Source of the DNA: DASYXT01 sp035934555
GTDB taxonomy: Bacteria > Verrucomicrobiota > Verrucomicrobiia > Limisphaerales > UBA8199
DNA length: 64,000 nt
Direction of reading: 5' to 3'
Assembly (NCBI GenBank): GCA_035934555.1
Contig: DASYXT010000127.1
Location: 18,419 to 82,418 of the forward strand
Shown: piece after piece, positions 26,287-35,467 of the stretch
Numbering within the stretch: position 1 is the stretch's first letter
How the letters are laid out: every line of letters begins with the position of its first letter
Program-made: the position numbers and the translations under genes
The notes under the pieces: generated by a model
The model's input: the letters and a program-made list of their open reading frames with translations, nothing else
Database searches by the model: none
What the model was told of the DNA's origin: nothing

Positions 26287-27930
26287 ATGACAACGACGAG
26301 CAAAGCCCTGAGCGACCGACCAGCCTGGAAATCGCTGGCCGACCATAGCAAAGCAATCATGAAACTCCACCTGCGGGAGATGTTCGCCCAGGAGCCGGCA
26401 CGCGGTGAACGGTTCACCGCCCAAGCCGCCGGCTTGTTTCTGGATTATTCAAAAAACCGGATCACGGAAGCGACGCTCAAGCTTCTCTGCCAATTGGCCC
26501 AGGAATCGGATTTGCGCGGCAGGATCGAGGCGATGTTCCGTGGGGAAAAGCTCAATCTCACCGAGCACCGCGCTGTTTTGCATGTGGCACTACGCGCCCC
26601 GCGCAATGCCAACATCACCGTGGACGGCAAGAACGTGGTGCCCGAAGTGCACGCCGTGCTCGATCAAATGAACGCCTTCTGCAACCGCGTCCGCAGCGGC
26701 GAATGGCAAGGCCAAACGGGAAAACGGATCCGGAACGTCGTCAATATCGGCATCGGCGGTTCGGACCTCGGCCCGGTGATGGCCTACGAAGCGCTTAAAC
26801 ATTACAGCGACCGGGCGCTGACTTTCCGTTTCGTGTCCAACGTGGACGGGATTGATTTTGTCGAAGCCACCCGCGACCTCGACCCCGCAGAGACGCTCTT
26901 CATCGTATCGTCAAAGACCTTCACGACATTAGAGACCATGACCAACGCCCAAACGGCGCGGGATTGGCTTCTCAACGGATTAGGCGGCGACCGCTCGGCG
27001 GTCGCCAAGCACTTTGTCGCCGTCTCGACCAATGCCGAGAAAGTGGCCGCGTTCGGCATCGATACGGCCAACATGTTCGGTTTTTGGGATTGGGTGGGAG
27101 GACGCTACTCGATGGACTCGGCGATCGGGCTTTCAACGATGCTGGCGATCGGCCCGGATAATTTCCGCGCGATGTTGAGCGGGTTCCACGCCATGGACGA
27201 GCACTTCCGCATCGCGCCATTCGAGCAAAACCTGCCGGTGCTGCTGGGCCTGCTGACGGTGTGGTACACGGACTTTTTTGACGCCCAAACTGTGGCTGTG
27301 CTTCCTTACGAGCAATACTTGAAGCGGTTCCCGGCTTACCTGCAGCAATTGACCATGGAGAGCAATGGCAAGCACGTGACGCTCGAAGGCCAGCCGGTGA
27401 CCTATGACACCAGCCCCATTTTCTGGGGCGAACCCGGCACGAACGGCCAACACTCGTTTTATCAGTTAATCCACCAGGGCACCCGGCTTATCCCGTGTGA
27501 TTTTATCGCGTTCGGCCAGGCGTTGACACCGGTGGGGCGGCATCACGACATGCTGCTGGCCAATGTATTCGCCCAAGCCGAAGCGCTGGCTTTTGGCAAA
27601 ACACCGCAAGAGGTAGCGGCGGAAGGCACGCCGGACTGGTTGGTGCCGCATCGCGTGTTCGAAGGTAACCGGCCGTCGAACACCATCCTGGCCAAAAGGT
27701 TGACACCCGAGGTGCTGGGGACTTTGGTCGCGCTCTACGAGCACAGCGTTTTCACCCAGGGCACGATCTGGAACATCAACTCCTTCGATCAATGGGGCGT
27801 CGAATTGGGCAAAGCCCTGGCCCAGCGGATTATTCCCGAACTGGAATCCGCGACCGAGCCCAAGCTCAACCATGACAGTTCAACGAACAACCTGATCCGC
27901 CGTTACCGCGCAATGCGGGGCACGACCTGA
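26287..27930 (+). CDS. pgi: Glucose-6-phosphate isomerase
   Basis: 547 residues, standard length. Both family signatures are present: DWVGGRYSMDSAIG and NSFDQWGVELGK. Other conserved stretches are NIGIGGSDLGP, FIVSSKTFTTLET and QHSFYQLIHQGT with the catalytic residues. It interconverts glucose-6-phosphate and fructose-6-phosphate in glycolysis. It follows the egt operon after 101 bp and is probably transcribed separately; a 7-bp hairpin (CTTGGAG/CTCCAAG, 26206-26232) in the gap has no T-tract. Confidence 0.97.
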   Translation: MTTTSKALSDRPAWKSLADHSKAIMKLHLREMFAQEPARGERFTAQAAGLFLDYSKNRITEATLKLLCQLAQESDLRGRIEAMFRGEKLNLTEHRAVLHVALRAPRNANITVDGKNVVPEVHAVLDQMNAFCNRVRSGEWQGQTGKRIRNVVNIGIGGSDLGPVMAYEALKHYSDRALTFRFVSNVDGIDFVEATRDLDPAETLFIVSSKTFTTLETMTNAQTARDWLLNGLGGDRSAVAKHFVAVSTNAEKVAAFGIDTANMFGFWDWVGGRYSMDSAIGLSTMLAIGPDNFRAMLSGFHAMDEHFRIAPFEQNLPVLLGLLTVWYTDFFDAQTVAVLPYEQYLKRFPAYLQQLTMESNGKHVTLEGQPVTYDTSPIFWGEPGTNGQHSFYQLIHQGTRLIPCDFIAFGQALTPVGRHHDMLLANVFAQAEALAFGKTPQEVAAEGTPDWLVPHRVFEGNRPSNTILAKRLTPEVLGTLVALYEHSVFTQGTIWNINSFDQWGVELGKALAQRIIPELESATEPKLNHDSSTNNLIRRYRAMRGTT

Positions 27931-27957
27931 ATAAGCTCGCAAGAAAGGCCTTTGCGG

Positions 27958-28410
27958 TTAAGCCTGCCCGCCGTACGAGATAAAATCGTCCACATCGAGC
28001 AGGTCAAACCAGGTGCTGATGTCCTCTCGTTTCGGAGCAGCTTTGGAGTGCAGTTGGTTGAAATACTGGCGCGACTCGGAATCGGAAGGCGCGCGTTGCT
28101 CTTGCCATGCCGTCCAGGCGACGATCTCCGGCTCGGTGCGCTTGTGTTTGGCATTCTTCTGAATCCATTCCAAAACCTCTCCGTCGCCCTTGCCGGCGGC
28201 GAGTTGCTTTTTGAGTGCGCCCGGGTCGATCCCTAAAAATTCGATTAAACGCATGTCCATCGGACAGGCGTAGTGGTATTCCCCGTGCGTGCCGGCGACG
28301 GTTGCCCGCCCTTTGTCCAGCATCCGCGGCAGAACTGCATAACCACCGAGCCGCACACGCGGACTACGCGGTGGCCGTTTCGTTAAATCCGGAGCGTTCT
28401 TCAGTGCCAT
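27958..28410 (-). CDS. DUF5069 domain-containing protein
   Basis: 150 residues. The opening DLTKRPPRSPRVRLGGYAVL and LPRMLDKGRA, then YHYACPMDMRLIEFLGID, match the DUF5069 family, which is almost confined to Verrucomicrobiota and Planctomycetota. No catalytic residues are established for the family and its role is unknown. It is convergent with pgi, 27 bp apart. Confidence 0.88.
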   Translation of the reverse strand: MALKNAPDLTKRPPRSPRVRLGGYAVLPRMLDKGRATVAGTHGEYHYACPMDMRLIEFLGIDPGALKKQLAAGKGDGEVLEWIQKNAKHKRTEPEIVAWTAWQEQRAPSDSESRQYFNQLHSKAAPKREDISTWFDLLDVDDFISYGGQA

Positions 28411-28619
28411 AGATTTCCTCTTAGTTGCGTGAATTCAGCATCCCCTGCTCACTAGACAGCGCCAGGGCATGCCGTTGACGCTAAGATGCCCCCGCGAACG
28501 CCAAATGCAAGCGTGAGGCGAAAGGGTTTCTTTGCGGGCCTTGGCAGGTTCTTTCGACACGCAGGTGTGAGTTCTGAAAAAATCCCGGGAACCTCCGTCG
28601 CGGCTCGTACCTCGTATGT

Positions 28620-28659
28620 GGCAAAGGGGCACACTGCCCCTCGGCGAATGCAATAAAAT
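28620..28659 (+). promoter_or_regulatory. Hairpin in the leader before the cupredoxin gene
   Basis: AGGGGC-ACACT-GCCCCT (28625-28641) forms a 6-bp hairpin ending 18 bp before the cupredoxin start. No ribosome-binding site is obvious between it and the ATG, so it may influence initiation. The remainder of the 249-bp gap from 28411 shows no recognisable feature. Confidence 0.25.
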
Positions 28660-29532
28660 ATGAATTGGATACGACAGAATTTTTGTCTGAAGCGCCTACC
28701 GACCCACGCAAGCCTTCTACTCTCTTCGGCTTGGCTTCTGACGAGCGGTCGGGCCGCCACGAGCTCAGTTTCACTCGAGGACGATTTCTTCAGTCCGGCG
28801 AACGTCACAATCAACGCAGGCGATACGGTTCACTGGACCTGGGTTGGGGTGAACATGCACTCGAGCACCTCAACATCTTCGCCGGCGCTCTGGGACTCCG
28901 GCCTCCATGGTAATGGGTTTTCCTTTTCGTTCACTTTTCTTAATGCGGGCAGTTTTCCGTATGAATGCGTGGTACATGCCGCCTTCGGGATGGTCGGCAG
29001 CGTCACCGTGCAAGCCGTCAACGTGCCGCCGAGTGTCTCGCTGACCGCCCCGACTAATGGCGCGACCTTTGCCGCCCCCTGGACGGGCACGCTCACCGCT
29101 CGCTCATCGGACTCGGACGGGACGGTGACCCGGCTGAAGTTTTTGTCTGGCGCGACCGTGCTGGGGACAGTAACGAACCCGCCCGCGACAGCCAGCATCC
29201 GGGTGACGAACCTGGTGGCGGGGACTTACACCCTCACAGCCCAGGCGACGGACAATGGGGGAGCCAGCACGACCTCCGCGGGCGTAACGGTTCACGTGGT
29301 AACACCAGCGGTGATCACGCTGACCCAGCCGCAACGCCCCACGCGTTCCAGCTTCCAGTTCACTTACACGGCCACACCCGGATTGCATTACATCGTGCAA
29401 CGGTCGAGTGACCTTTCCACGTTCGCGTCCTTGAGGACCAACCTGGCCGCCGCCAGCCCGGTTACTTTTGTCGATACCAACGCGATCGGCACAATGAATT
29501 ACTATCGCGTTGAGCTGCAGCCCAACCCATGA
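28660..29532 (+). CDS. Secreted plastocyanin-like type 1 copper protein
   Basis: 290 residues with a signal peptide (ASLLLSSAWLLTSGRA). Residues 35-118 form a cupredoxin domain with the type 1 copper ligands H67 (VNMHSST), C103, H106 and M111 (YECVVHAAFGMVG). A bacterial Ig-like domain follows (PPSVSLTAPTNGATFAAP) and the C-terminal module ends MNYYRVELQP. It should carry single electrons in the periplasm or at the surface. The next gene, for a copper-delivering SCO protein, follows directly, which suggests the SCO protein loads this or a related copper site. Confidence 0.88.
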   Translation: MNWIRQNFCLKRLPTHASLLLSSAWLLTSGRAATSSVSLEDDFFSPANVTINAGDTVHWTWVGVNMHSSTSTSSPALWDSGLHGNGFSFSFTFLNAGSFPYECVVHAAFGMVGSVTVQAVNVPPSVSLTAPTNGATFAAPWTGTLTARSSDSDGTVTRLKFLSGATVLGTVTNPPATASIRVTNLVAGTYTLTAQATDNGGASTTSAGVTVHVVTPAVITLTQPQRPTRSSFQFTYTATPGLHYIVQRSSDLSTFASLRTNLAAASPVTFVDTNAIGTMNYYRVELQPNP

Positions 29533-29639
29533 AGCTCGCGCCACGGGTTCAAGGCGGGGCAGAATCGCGCGGAAGCCGGCCGAACCGTCGCCGGGTCCCT
29601 CCTGACGCCGAAGCCCGGCAAGCACTGGAGGTTCTGCCG

Positions 29640-30560
29640 ATGCTGATTCTGTCCCGCCTTGAGCTGTCGCGTACAATCGCGCTGCTGACCGTCACCCTGG
29701 CCGTACTGGCAATTGTGGCTGGCGCCGTAGCGTGGGCACAACCGGCCGAGCAAGCATCCCAAACGTATGAAGCCCGCGGGCGGGTCGTGGAAATCCATGC
29801 GGCTGAGGGGATCGCGGTGATTGCGCACGAGGCGATTAGCAATCTGATGCCGGCCATGACCATGCCTTTCCACGTGCGCCCGGCTGCGGAGCTGCTTCGA
29901 CTCAATCCCGGGGATAAGGTCGTATTTGAGCTTAACGTGACAAAAAGCGCGAGCTGGGCCGAACACATTGTGAAGAACGGACGAGTGTTGCCAACTTCCA
30001 CGGTTGAAGCGGACGCCGGTAAGCGAGCGGACCCGCCGGCACGGCCACGGCACCCGCTGCTGGATTATCCTTTCACAAACGAGCTGGGCCAAGTGGTGCG
30101 CCTGGCGGATTTCCGCGGACAGGCGCTCGGGCTGACTTTTTTCTTCACGCGCTGTCCGCTGCCGGAGTTTTGCCCGCGGTTATCGCTGAACTTTGCCGAG
30201 GCGGAGAAAAAACTTGAAGCGATGGGGCACGTGCCGGGCAACTGGCATTTCGTTTCGGTGTCGTTCGATCCGGAGTTTGACACCCCCGGGGTGCTGAAAG
30301 CGTACGGAGAACATTATGGTTACGACCCGCGCCATTGGAGCTTTCTGACCGGGCGGGCGGATAAGATTCACGAACTGGCCGAATTGTCGGATGTCTCGGT
30401 CCAGCGGCAGGCGGACGGCAGCATCGCCCATAATTTCCGAACGTTGGTGATTAACCCAGCGGGCCATCTACAGATGATGTTTCCGATGGGAGGCGACCTT
30501 TCCGATGCGCTCGTCGCGGAGATGCTCAAGGCCATGACGATGACCAATCGTGACCGCTAA
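29640..30560 (+). CDS. CusF-like domain fused to SCO1/SenC
   Basis: 306 residues from the ATG at 29640, chosen for its GGAGG site and a clean signal anchor (TIALLTVTLAVLAIVAGAV). An earlier in-frame ATG (29529) overlaps the cupredoxin stop but adds a basic, non-membrane leader. Residues about 42-112 resemble CusF (H63, and M70, M73, M75 in LMPAMTMPF), a periplasmic copper carrier. Residues 140-306 are an SCO thioredoxin fold with FFTRCPLPEFCP, a CX5C variant of the usual CX3C, and a copper-site His in SIAHNFRTLVI. The fusion would bind and deliver copper for assembly of a copper protein such as the preceding cupredoxin or an oxidase. Confidence 0.88.
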   Translation: MLILSRLELSRTIALLTVTLAVLAIVAGAVAWAQPAEQASQTYEARGRVVEIHAAEGIAVIAHEAISNLMPAMTMPFHVRPAAELLRLNPGDKVVFELNVTKSASWAEHIVKNGRVLPTSTVEADAGKRADPPARPRHPLLDYPFTNELGQVVRLADFRGQALGLTFFFTRCPLPEFCPRLSLNFAEAEKKLEAMGHVPGNWHFVSVSFDPEFDTPGVLKAYGEHYGYDPRHWSFLTGRADKIHELAELSDVSVQRQADGSIAHNFRTLVINPAGHLQMMFPMGGDLSDALVAEMLKAMTMTNRDR

Positions 30561-30565
30561 ATGCG

Positions 30566-31435
30566 ATGCCCGCTGAGCGCGCACAGTTACCGGCAGCGAT
30601 CCTTGCTGCCAGTGCCGCGGCCGTGACCGGGATATTGCTCATTTCCTGTTCGACAACGCCCGTGACGTTGCTGCACGCGCCCAACATTCCCGGGGCGACC
30701 TTCGTCGGAAACAAAACCTGCGCCGAATGCCACACAAATATCGTGCGCGCATTCCGCGCCAGCCCGCACTCGCGGATCGCGCTCTCTCAAACCTGGTTGA
30801 CCAAAATGGCAGCGCCGGCGCCTGGCGCGGGCACCGGGGGAACGCGCGCGACTCAGGCCAGCAGCGGGACGACGATCGAGACCTCCTGCGAGTCGTGTCA
30901 TGGTCCCGGAAGCCTGCACGTGGCCCAGGGCGGCGCGCGCCAGTTCATCGTTAATCCCGCGCAGAGGCCGGACGCCTGTTTCGAGTGTCATCGGCAAACC
31001 GAGGCTGAGTTTCATTTGCCCCAGCACCATCCGCTTCTCGAAAAACATATGAACTGCGCCCATTGCCATGATCCGCACGGGCTGGACATCTATAAGCCGC
31101 GTGGGGGTTTGGCGATGGCGCGGCGAGCGGAAGCTTGCGCCGGCTGCCACCGGGAGCAGACACGGCCGTTTGTCTTCGAGCACCCGGCCCTGCGCGAAGG
31201 ATGCACGGTCTGCCACGCGCCGCACGGCACGATCAATGCCAAGCTACTGGTGCAGCCGAATGCCAACCTTTGCCTGCGTTGCCACGCCCAGGTCCAAGGA
31301 CCCAGCGTCGCGCCCGGCCAAATTTACATCGGCAATGTGGACCACACCGCGTTGTTGCGAATGGGGACCTGCTGGTCGTCTGGTTGCCACACGGCCGTGC
31401 ATGGGTCGAACGTCGATCTTCGGCTGAGGTATTGA
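30566..31435 (+). CDS. MtrA/DmsE-like multiheme cytochrome c lipoprotein
   Basis: 289 residues. The N-terminus is a lipoprotein signal with lipobox LLIS-C. Seven CxxCH motifs are visible (CAECH, CESCH, CFECH, CAHCH, CAGCH, CTVCH, CLRCH) plus one CX4CH (CWSSGCH). The end, GCHTAVHGSNVD, carries the HGSN motif of MtrA/PioA/DmsE decaheme cytochromes, so this is a shortened, probably octaheme member. These proteins form the heme wire through an outer-membrane barrel. The gene for a beta-barrel protein follows, consistent with a conduit. It starts 5 bp after the SCO gene. Confidence 0.88.
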   Translation: MPAERAQLPAAILAASAAAVTGILLISCSTTPVTLLHAPNIPGATFVGNKTCAECHTNIVRAFRASPHSRIALSQTWLTKMAAPAPGAGTGGTRATQASSGTTIETSCESCHGPGSLHVAQGGARQFIVNPAQRPDACFECHRQTEAEFHLPQHHPLLEKHMNCAHCHDPHGLDIYKPRGGLAMARRAEACAGCHREQTRPFVFEHPALREGCTVCHAPHGTINAKLLVQPNANLCLRCHAQVQGPSVAPGQIYIGNVDHTALLRMGTCWSSGCHTAVHGSNVDLRLRY

Positions 31436-31488
31436 GAGATGACCCGGCGACATGAACCGCAATTGGGATGTATCGGCGCGCCAGCGTC

Positions 31489-31591
31489 TTGGACTGCGCC
31501 AGCCCTCTGGCGCTTTCGAAATAGGCGCGAGCCCTTCAACCCAAAGCGTCCGTCACCGACAACGTCGGGCCAGAGGACTGGCGCAGTCCAA
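31489..31591. repeat. Imperfect 22-bp inverted repeat between dmsE-like and barrel genes
   Basis: The left arm TTGGACTGCGCCAGCCCTCTGG (31489-31510, given here as one 22-base arm split at TTGGACTGCGCC / AGCCCTCTGG) is complementary to 31570-31591 with one mismatch; the loop is 59 nt. It sits between two genes of one cluster, before the likely start at 31619. It may be an interspersed palindromic (REP-like) element or a structure that lowers expression of the barrel gene. I found no second copy in the window. Confidence 0.6.
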
Positions 31592-31618
31592 AACCTCGCG
31601 GCCTGGTCGAGTGGGTTC

Positions 31619-34024
31619 ATGGCAAAGTGCTCGCCTCCGTGGTTTGCGGCTTGGGCGTGGCAAGTTATGCTCTGCGGGTGTGTCTGGGGTGCTGAGCCGG
31701 ATCTCAGCAAACTTCCGCCGCCGGCCATGCAGCAAGTAGATTTCACCCGGGACATCGCACCAGTGCTCGAGGGGCATTGTCTAAAGTGCCACTCCGGCGA
31801 GAAGCCCAAGAGCCAGTTCCGCCTGACCAGCCGCGACGCCGCCCTGCGCGGAGGCGAACACGGCATCGATATCATTCCGGGCCAAAGCGCTCGCAGTCCT
31901 TTGGTGCTCTACATCGCCGGACTGGTGGAAGACTTGCAAATGCCGCCCGAGGGGCGCGGCACGCCCCTGACGCCACGAGAGATTTCCCTGGTGCGTGCGT
32001 GGATCGATCAGGGTGTGCCCTGGGCACCGAGCACCAACGCGCCTCCGGTCGTAGCTATCGCCTCGCCCGCCGCAGGCTGGACGGGCGTGCACGGCGACGC
32101 TCGTAAATTTCGCGAATTAATGTGGCAGCCGCAGGGCTGGAACGGAGGCCTCGAAGATTTCACGTTCACCGACAAACCAGGGCCTAATTCCCGCGTGATG
32201 CTCTCAGGGCACACCTTACGCGACGATTACGACCTCAACTTCACGGCCGAAAAGGAAGGCTTGGGCTTTGCGCACCTGGGCTGGTCCCAGTTCCGCAAGT
32301 ATTTCGATGATGCGGGTGGATACGATCCGCTATTTAGTCCATCCCAGTTCGAGTTGAATCGGGACCTGGGTTTGGACATAGGGCGAGCGTGGACCGAACT
32401 GGGCCTGACGTTGCCACGCTGGCCGGTGCTGACGCTGGGCTATGAGTATCAATACCGCAACGGCACAGAATCGACCCTGGATTGGGGCCCGGTGAGCAAC
32501 GGTACCGACTCGCGCAATCTTTATCCCGCATACAAGGATGTGGATGAGCGCGTTCACATTCTCCAAGCGGCGATCAATTACGACCTCGCTGGCGCGCAGT
32601 TGAGCGACGAGTTTCGGGGCGAATGGTTTCACCTGCAAACGCATGAAATAGATGCCGCCGCTTACACAATCGGCAGCCCGGGGATCGCGTTTACTACAGC
32701 CGATGAAAGGCAAAACTACTTCCAAGGCGCCAACATGTTCCATGCCGAGAAGCAATTTGCGGACTGGTTCTTTGCCGCGGGGGGCTATTTGTACAGCAAG
32801 CTGGACTCGAGCGGTTCGCTCGATGTGCAGACGCTCGGCCCCGAGTTTCTGAATTTGGCGGCGAATGCAGCGCCGGGCTGGCAAAGCCAGGCGATCACCC
32901 TCGAACGGGAGTCCCACGTGTTCAGCCTTAGCGGGCTGCTGGGCCCATGGGAGGGATTAACCTTCTCGCTGGCTACGCAGAACGAATGGACCCGCCAAAA
33001 CGGGCTCAGCGGGGCGGCGGTGACCCTGGCGCTGCCGTTTGCCCCGTTCATTTTTCCCGTGGATGTGGAAAACCTGCTGGCCAACCTGGACGAACGCATC
33101 TTCACGCAAGATGCGGCAGTGCGATTCACCAAAATCCCGTTCACGACCTTGTTCGCCGAAGCCCGATTCCGCCAGGATGACCTCGGCCAATATCAGGAGG
33201 AGCAGAGCGGTCTGACGCCGTTTCTGACCCAAATCGATGCGCGCAGCCGACTTGAGGACTTCCGCGCGGGGTTTGACACCTCACCTTGGCGGCGGTTATC
33301 GCTCAGCGGGTCCTATCGCCAGAACGATGACCAAACCGATTACAATCCTACGCTCAAACAGGCTTTGGGCGGCTCATTCGTGGGGTACCCAGCTTTCATT
33401 TTGTATCGCGATCTGTTATCCCGCGAAGCAGATGGCAAACTGGCTTTGCAGGTTAACTCGTGGCTGAAGACCACCCTGACCTATCAATGGCTGGCAAACC
33501 GTTATCGCACAGGCACGGAATCTGTGAACGACCCGCTGTCCGGCCTGGCAGGTGGGCTCTCCCCCGGAGGACAGTTGCTGGCGGGAACATATAACGCGCA
33601 GATGACCAGTTTGAATGCCACGCTCACACCTTGGAGAAAACTGTTTTTCTGCGGCACGTTGACTTATCAGCACGCCCGGACGGTCACCGCCGATAACGGA
33701 AGCACGGCGGTTATCCCTTATTCGGGAAACGTTTACAGCCTGATCCTCAGCGGGAATTACGCGTTGAACAATCGCACCAGCCTGCTGGTGGCCTACTCGT
33801 TTTCAGCCGCGAGCTTCGGCCAGGACAACTTCGCTACCGGCCTGCCTTTGGGGCTGAATTATCACCAACACGCTCTGGAAGCCGGCCTGAAGCGCGAAAT
33901 CAGCCGGCACGCCGCGCTCGGCCTGCAGTATCGGTTCTACAGGTACACCGAGCCGAGCGCGGGCGGCACCGGCAACTTCGATGCCCACGCCATCTTCGCC
34001 ACCTTCACATGCAAGCTGCCATAA
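31619..34024 (+). CDS. Monoheme cytochrome c fused to outer-membrane beta-barrel (MtrB-like)
   Basis: 801 residues from MAKCSPPWFAAW; the upstream extension to 31439 reads through the inverted repeat. A signal peptide precedes a 'planctomycete-type' cytochrome domain (DFTRDIAPVLEGHCLKCHSG, heme at C54-C57-H58; distal Met in LQMPPEG near 108). From about residue 165 to the end, alternating amphipathic strands with many Tyr, Trp, Asn and Asp and Gly turns (for example VLTLGYEYQYRNGTEST, LSGSYRQNDDQTDY, LGLQYRFYRYTEPS) indicate a barrel of more than 20 strands, the size of MtrB/PioB. The end KLP lacks the usual terminal aromatic. With the octaheme lipoprotein it would form a transmembrane electron conduit. 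Confidence 0.8.
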   Translation: MAKCSPPWFAAWAWQVMLCGCVWGAEPDLSKLPPPAMQQVDFTRDIAPVLEGHCLKCHSGEKPKSQFRLTSRDAALRGGEHGIDIIPGQSARSPLVLYIAGLVEDLQMPPEGRGTPLTPREISLVRAWIDQGVPWAPSTNAPPVVAIASPAAGWTGVHGDARKFRELMWQPQGWNGGLEDFTFTDKPGPNSRVMLSGHTLRDDYDLNFTAEKEGLGFAHLGWSQFRKYFDDAGGYDPLFSPSQFELNRDLGLDIGRAWTELGLTLPRWPVLTLGYEYQYRNGTESTLDWGPVSNGTDSRNLYPAYKDVDERVHILQAAINYDLAGAQLSDEFRGEWFHLQTHEIDAAAYTIGSPGIAFTTADERQNYFQGANMFHAEKQFADWFFAAGGYLYSKLDSSGSLDVQTLGPEFLNLAANAAPGWQSQAITLERESHVFSLSGLLGPWEGLTFSLATQNEWTRQNGLSGAAVTLALPFAPFIFPVDVENLLANLDERIFTQDAAVRFTKIPFTTLFAEARFRQDDLGQYQEEQSGLTPFLTQIDARSRLEDFRAGFDTSPWRRLSLSGSYRQNDDQTDYNPTLKQALGGSFVGYPAFILYRDLLSREADGKLALQVNSWLKTTLTYQWLANRYRTGTESVNDPLSGLAGGLSPGGQLLAGTYNAQMTSLNATLTPWRKLFFCGTLTYQHARTVTADNGSTAVIPYSGNVYSLILSGNYALNNRTSLLVAYSFSAASFGQDNFATGLPLGLNYHQHALEAGLKREISRHAALGLQYRFYRYTEPSAGGTGNFDAHAIFATFTCKLP

Positions 34025-34087
34025 ATGAGCCACCGCTTGCTTCCCACCACTTTGCCGGGTAACTTCGGCTGATTTCCCGGAACCTTT

Positions 34088-34648
34088 GTGGACTCAGGAA
34101 TCTCATATGAGCAAGACGGCAGACAGGGCGAGTCGGAGCTGGGAAAGCTCGTGGACCTGCATTATGGCCCGCTTTACCGTTTTGCGATGAGTTTGACACG
34201 AAACGAAAGCGACGCCGGCGACCTGGTACAGGACACGTTTTTTACTTTCGCCACCAAAGGCCATCAGTTGCGGGACCCAGCGAAAGCCAAGCCGTGGTTG
34301 TTCACGACGTTGCATCGGCGCTTCCTTGAACGGCAGCGGCGTACGACGCGTTTTCCACACCTGGAAATCAGTGAAACAATACCCGACTTACCTTTCGTCG
34401 AGCCTGGGTTGGTGGACCGCCTGGATGGCCAGGCGCTGGTCGGGATGCTTGCCCAGGTCGAGCCGCGTTTGCAGGCAGCCGTTGCGCTCTTCTACCTCGA
34501 GGACTATTCCTACAACGAGATCGCCGCGATCCTTGACGTGCCGCTTGGCACCGTTAAATCGCGTATCGCACGCGGCCTAGCCCAACTTAAAGAACTCGTC
34601 GCCCACAGCGGTCCGGTCGGGCACACAACTCCAAAGGAGCCGTCGTGA
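34088..34648 (+). CDS. ECF-type RNA polymerase sigma factor
   Basis: 186 residues. Region 2 is LVDLHYGPLYRFAMSLTRNE with DAGDLVQDTFFTF; region 4 is LFYLEDYSYNEIAAILDVPL followed by GTVKSRIARGLAQLKEL. There is no extra C-terminal domain. The gene overlaps the next one (GTG start inside the TGA), so a sigma/anti-sigma pair is likely. The regulon is unknown; the electron-conduit genes immediately upstream are one candidate. Confidence 0.92.
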   Translation: MDSGISYEQDGRQGESELGKLVDLHYGPLYRFAMSLTRNESDAGDLVQDTFFTFATKGHQLRDPAKAKPWLFTTLHRRFLERQRRTTRFPHLEISETIPDLPFVEPGLVDRLDGQALVGMLAQVEPRLQAAVALFYLEDYSYNEIAAILDVPLGTVKSRIARGLAQLKELVAHSGPVGHTTPKEPS

Positions 34649-35394
34649 ACCGGCAGGAAGCAAAAGAAATACTGCTGCTGTTCCGGCCGGGAACTGCGGA
34701 CGCCCAGGACCCCGAAATGGCGCAGGCCCTCACACTGGCGCAGCAGGACCCCGAACTAGGCCAATGGTTCCAGGAACATCAGGCTTTCCAGACCGCCATG
34801 CAAACGCGGTTCCGCCAAATCGAGGTCCCGGCAACAGGCAAATTGGCGCTACTCTCAGCCCTGCAAACCGAGTCGCACCAGGAGCGTAAAATTGTTCGGC
34901 CTCCGTTTTGGCGCCTGCCGGTATGGCAATGGGCTGCTGCCGCGGTGGTGATGCTCGGCCTAACTCTGTTTTGGCCTGGCTCACGCCGGCCCGACCATTT
35001 TGCCGATTATCAGCAAATGATGGTCAGCAAAGCGCTGCGCGGCTATACGATGGATTGGGCCACCTCAGACATGACCCAATTACGCCGGCAACTTGCCGAG
35101 GCCAAAGCCCCAGCCGACTATCGCCTGCCGCCAGGAGTCGCGGGGCTGCAACTGACCGGTGGCACACGCCTGACCTGGCGCACACACCCGGTGGCATTGG
35201 TCTGTTTTAAGCGCAAGGACCAGCGCGATGTCTGGTTATTCGTCATGAAGCGTTCCGATGTGAGGGACCCGCCTCCCGTGACCCCCCGATTGCAGCGTGT
35301 GGACCGGTTGATGACTGCCAGTTGGAGCCAAGGCGATGTCACTTACGTCTTGGCAGGTCCGCCGGAGCCGGGGTTTCCAAAAGAATACTTTTAG
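34645..35394 (+). CDS. Putative membrane anti-sigma factor
   Basis: 249 residues starting with GTG in the overlap with the sigma gene. The N-terminal 85 residues are helical and cytoplasmic; one span lies at about 93-111 (VWQWAAAAVVMLGLTLFW); about 135 residues are outside. No zinc-binding HXXXCXXC motif is visible, so it is not a ZAS protein. The assignment rests on topology and the coupled sigma gene; no domain is recognised with certainty. Confidence 0.7.
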   Translation: MNRQEAKEILLLFRPGTADAQDPEMAQALTLAQQDPELGQWFQEHQAFQTAMQTRFRQIEVPATGKLALLSALQTESHQERKIVRPPFWRLPVWQWAAAAVVMLGLTLFWPGSRRPDHFADYQQMMVSKALRGYTMDWATSDMTQLRRQLAEAKAPADYRLPPGVAGLQLTGGTRLTWRTHPVALVCFKRKDQRDVWLFVMKRSDVRDPPPVTPRLQRVDRLMTASWSQGDVTYVLAGPPEPGFPKEYF

Positions 35395-35467
35395 CCGTGT
35401 GGCGGGCCCCCGGTCGCCCGGGCACAAGGGTTTCTGTTGGTTTCTGTGGAGAAGGTCGGGGGTTCTT

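Noticed and set aside
34645..35394. Zinc-binding anti-sigma (ZAS) assignment for the gene after the ECF sigma factor
   Set aside because: No HXXXCXXC motif is present; only topology and gene coupling support an anti-sigma role.
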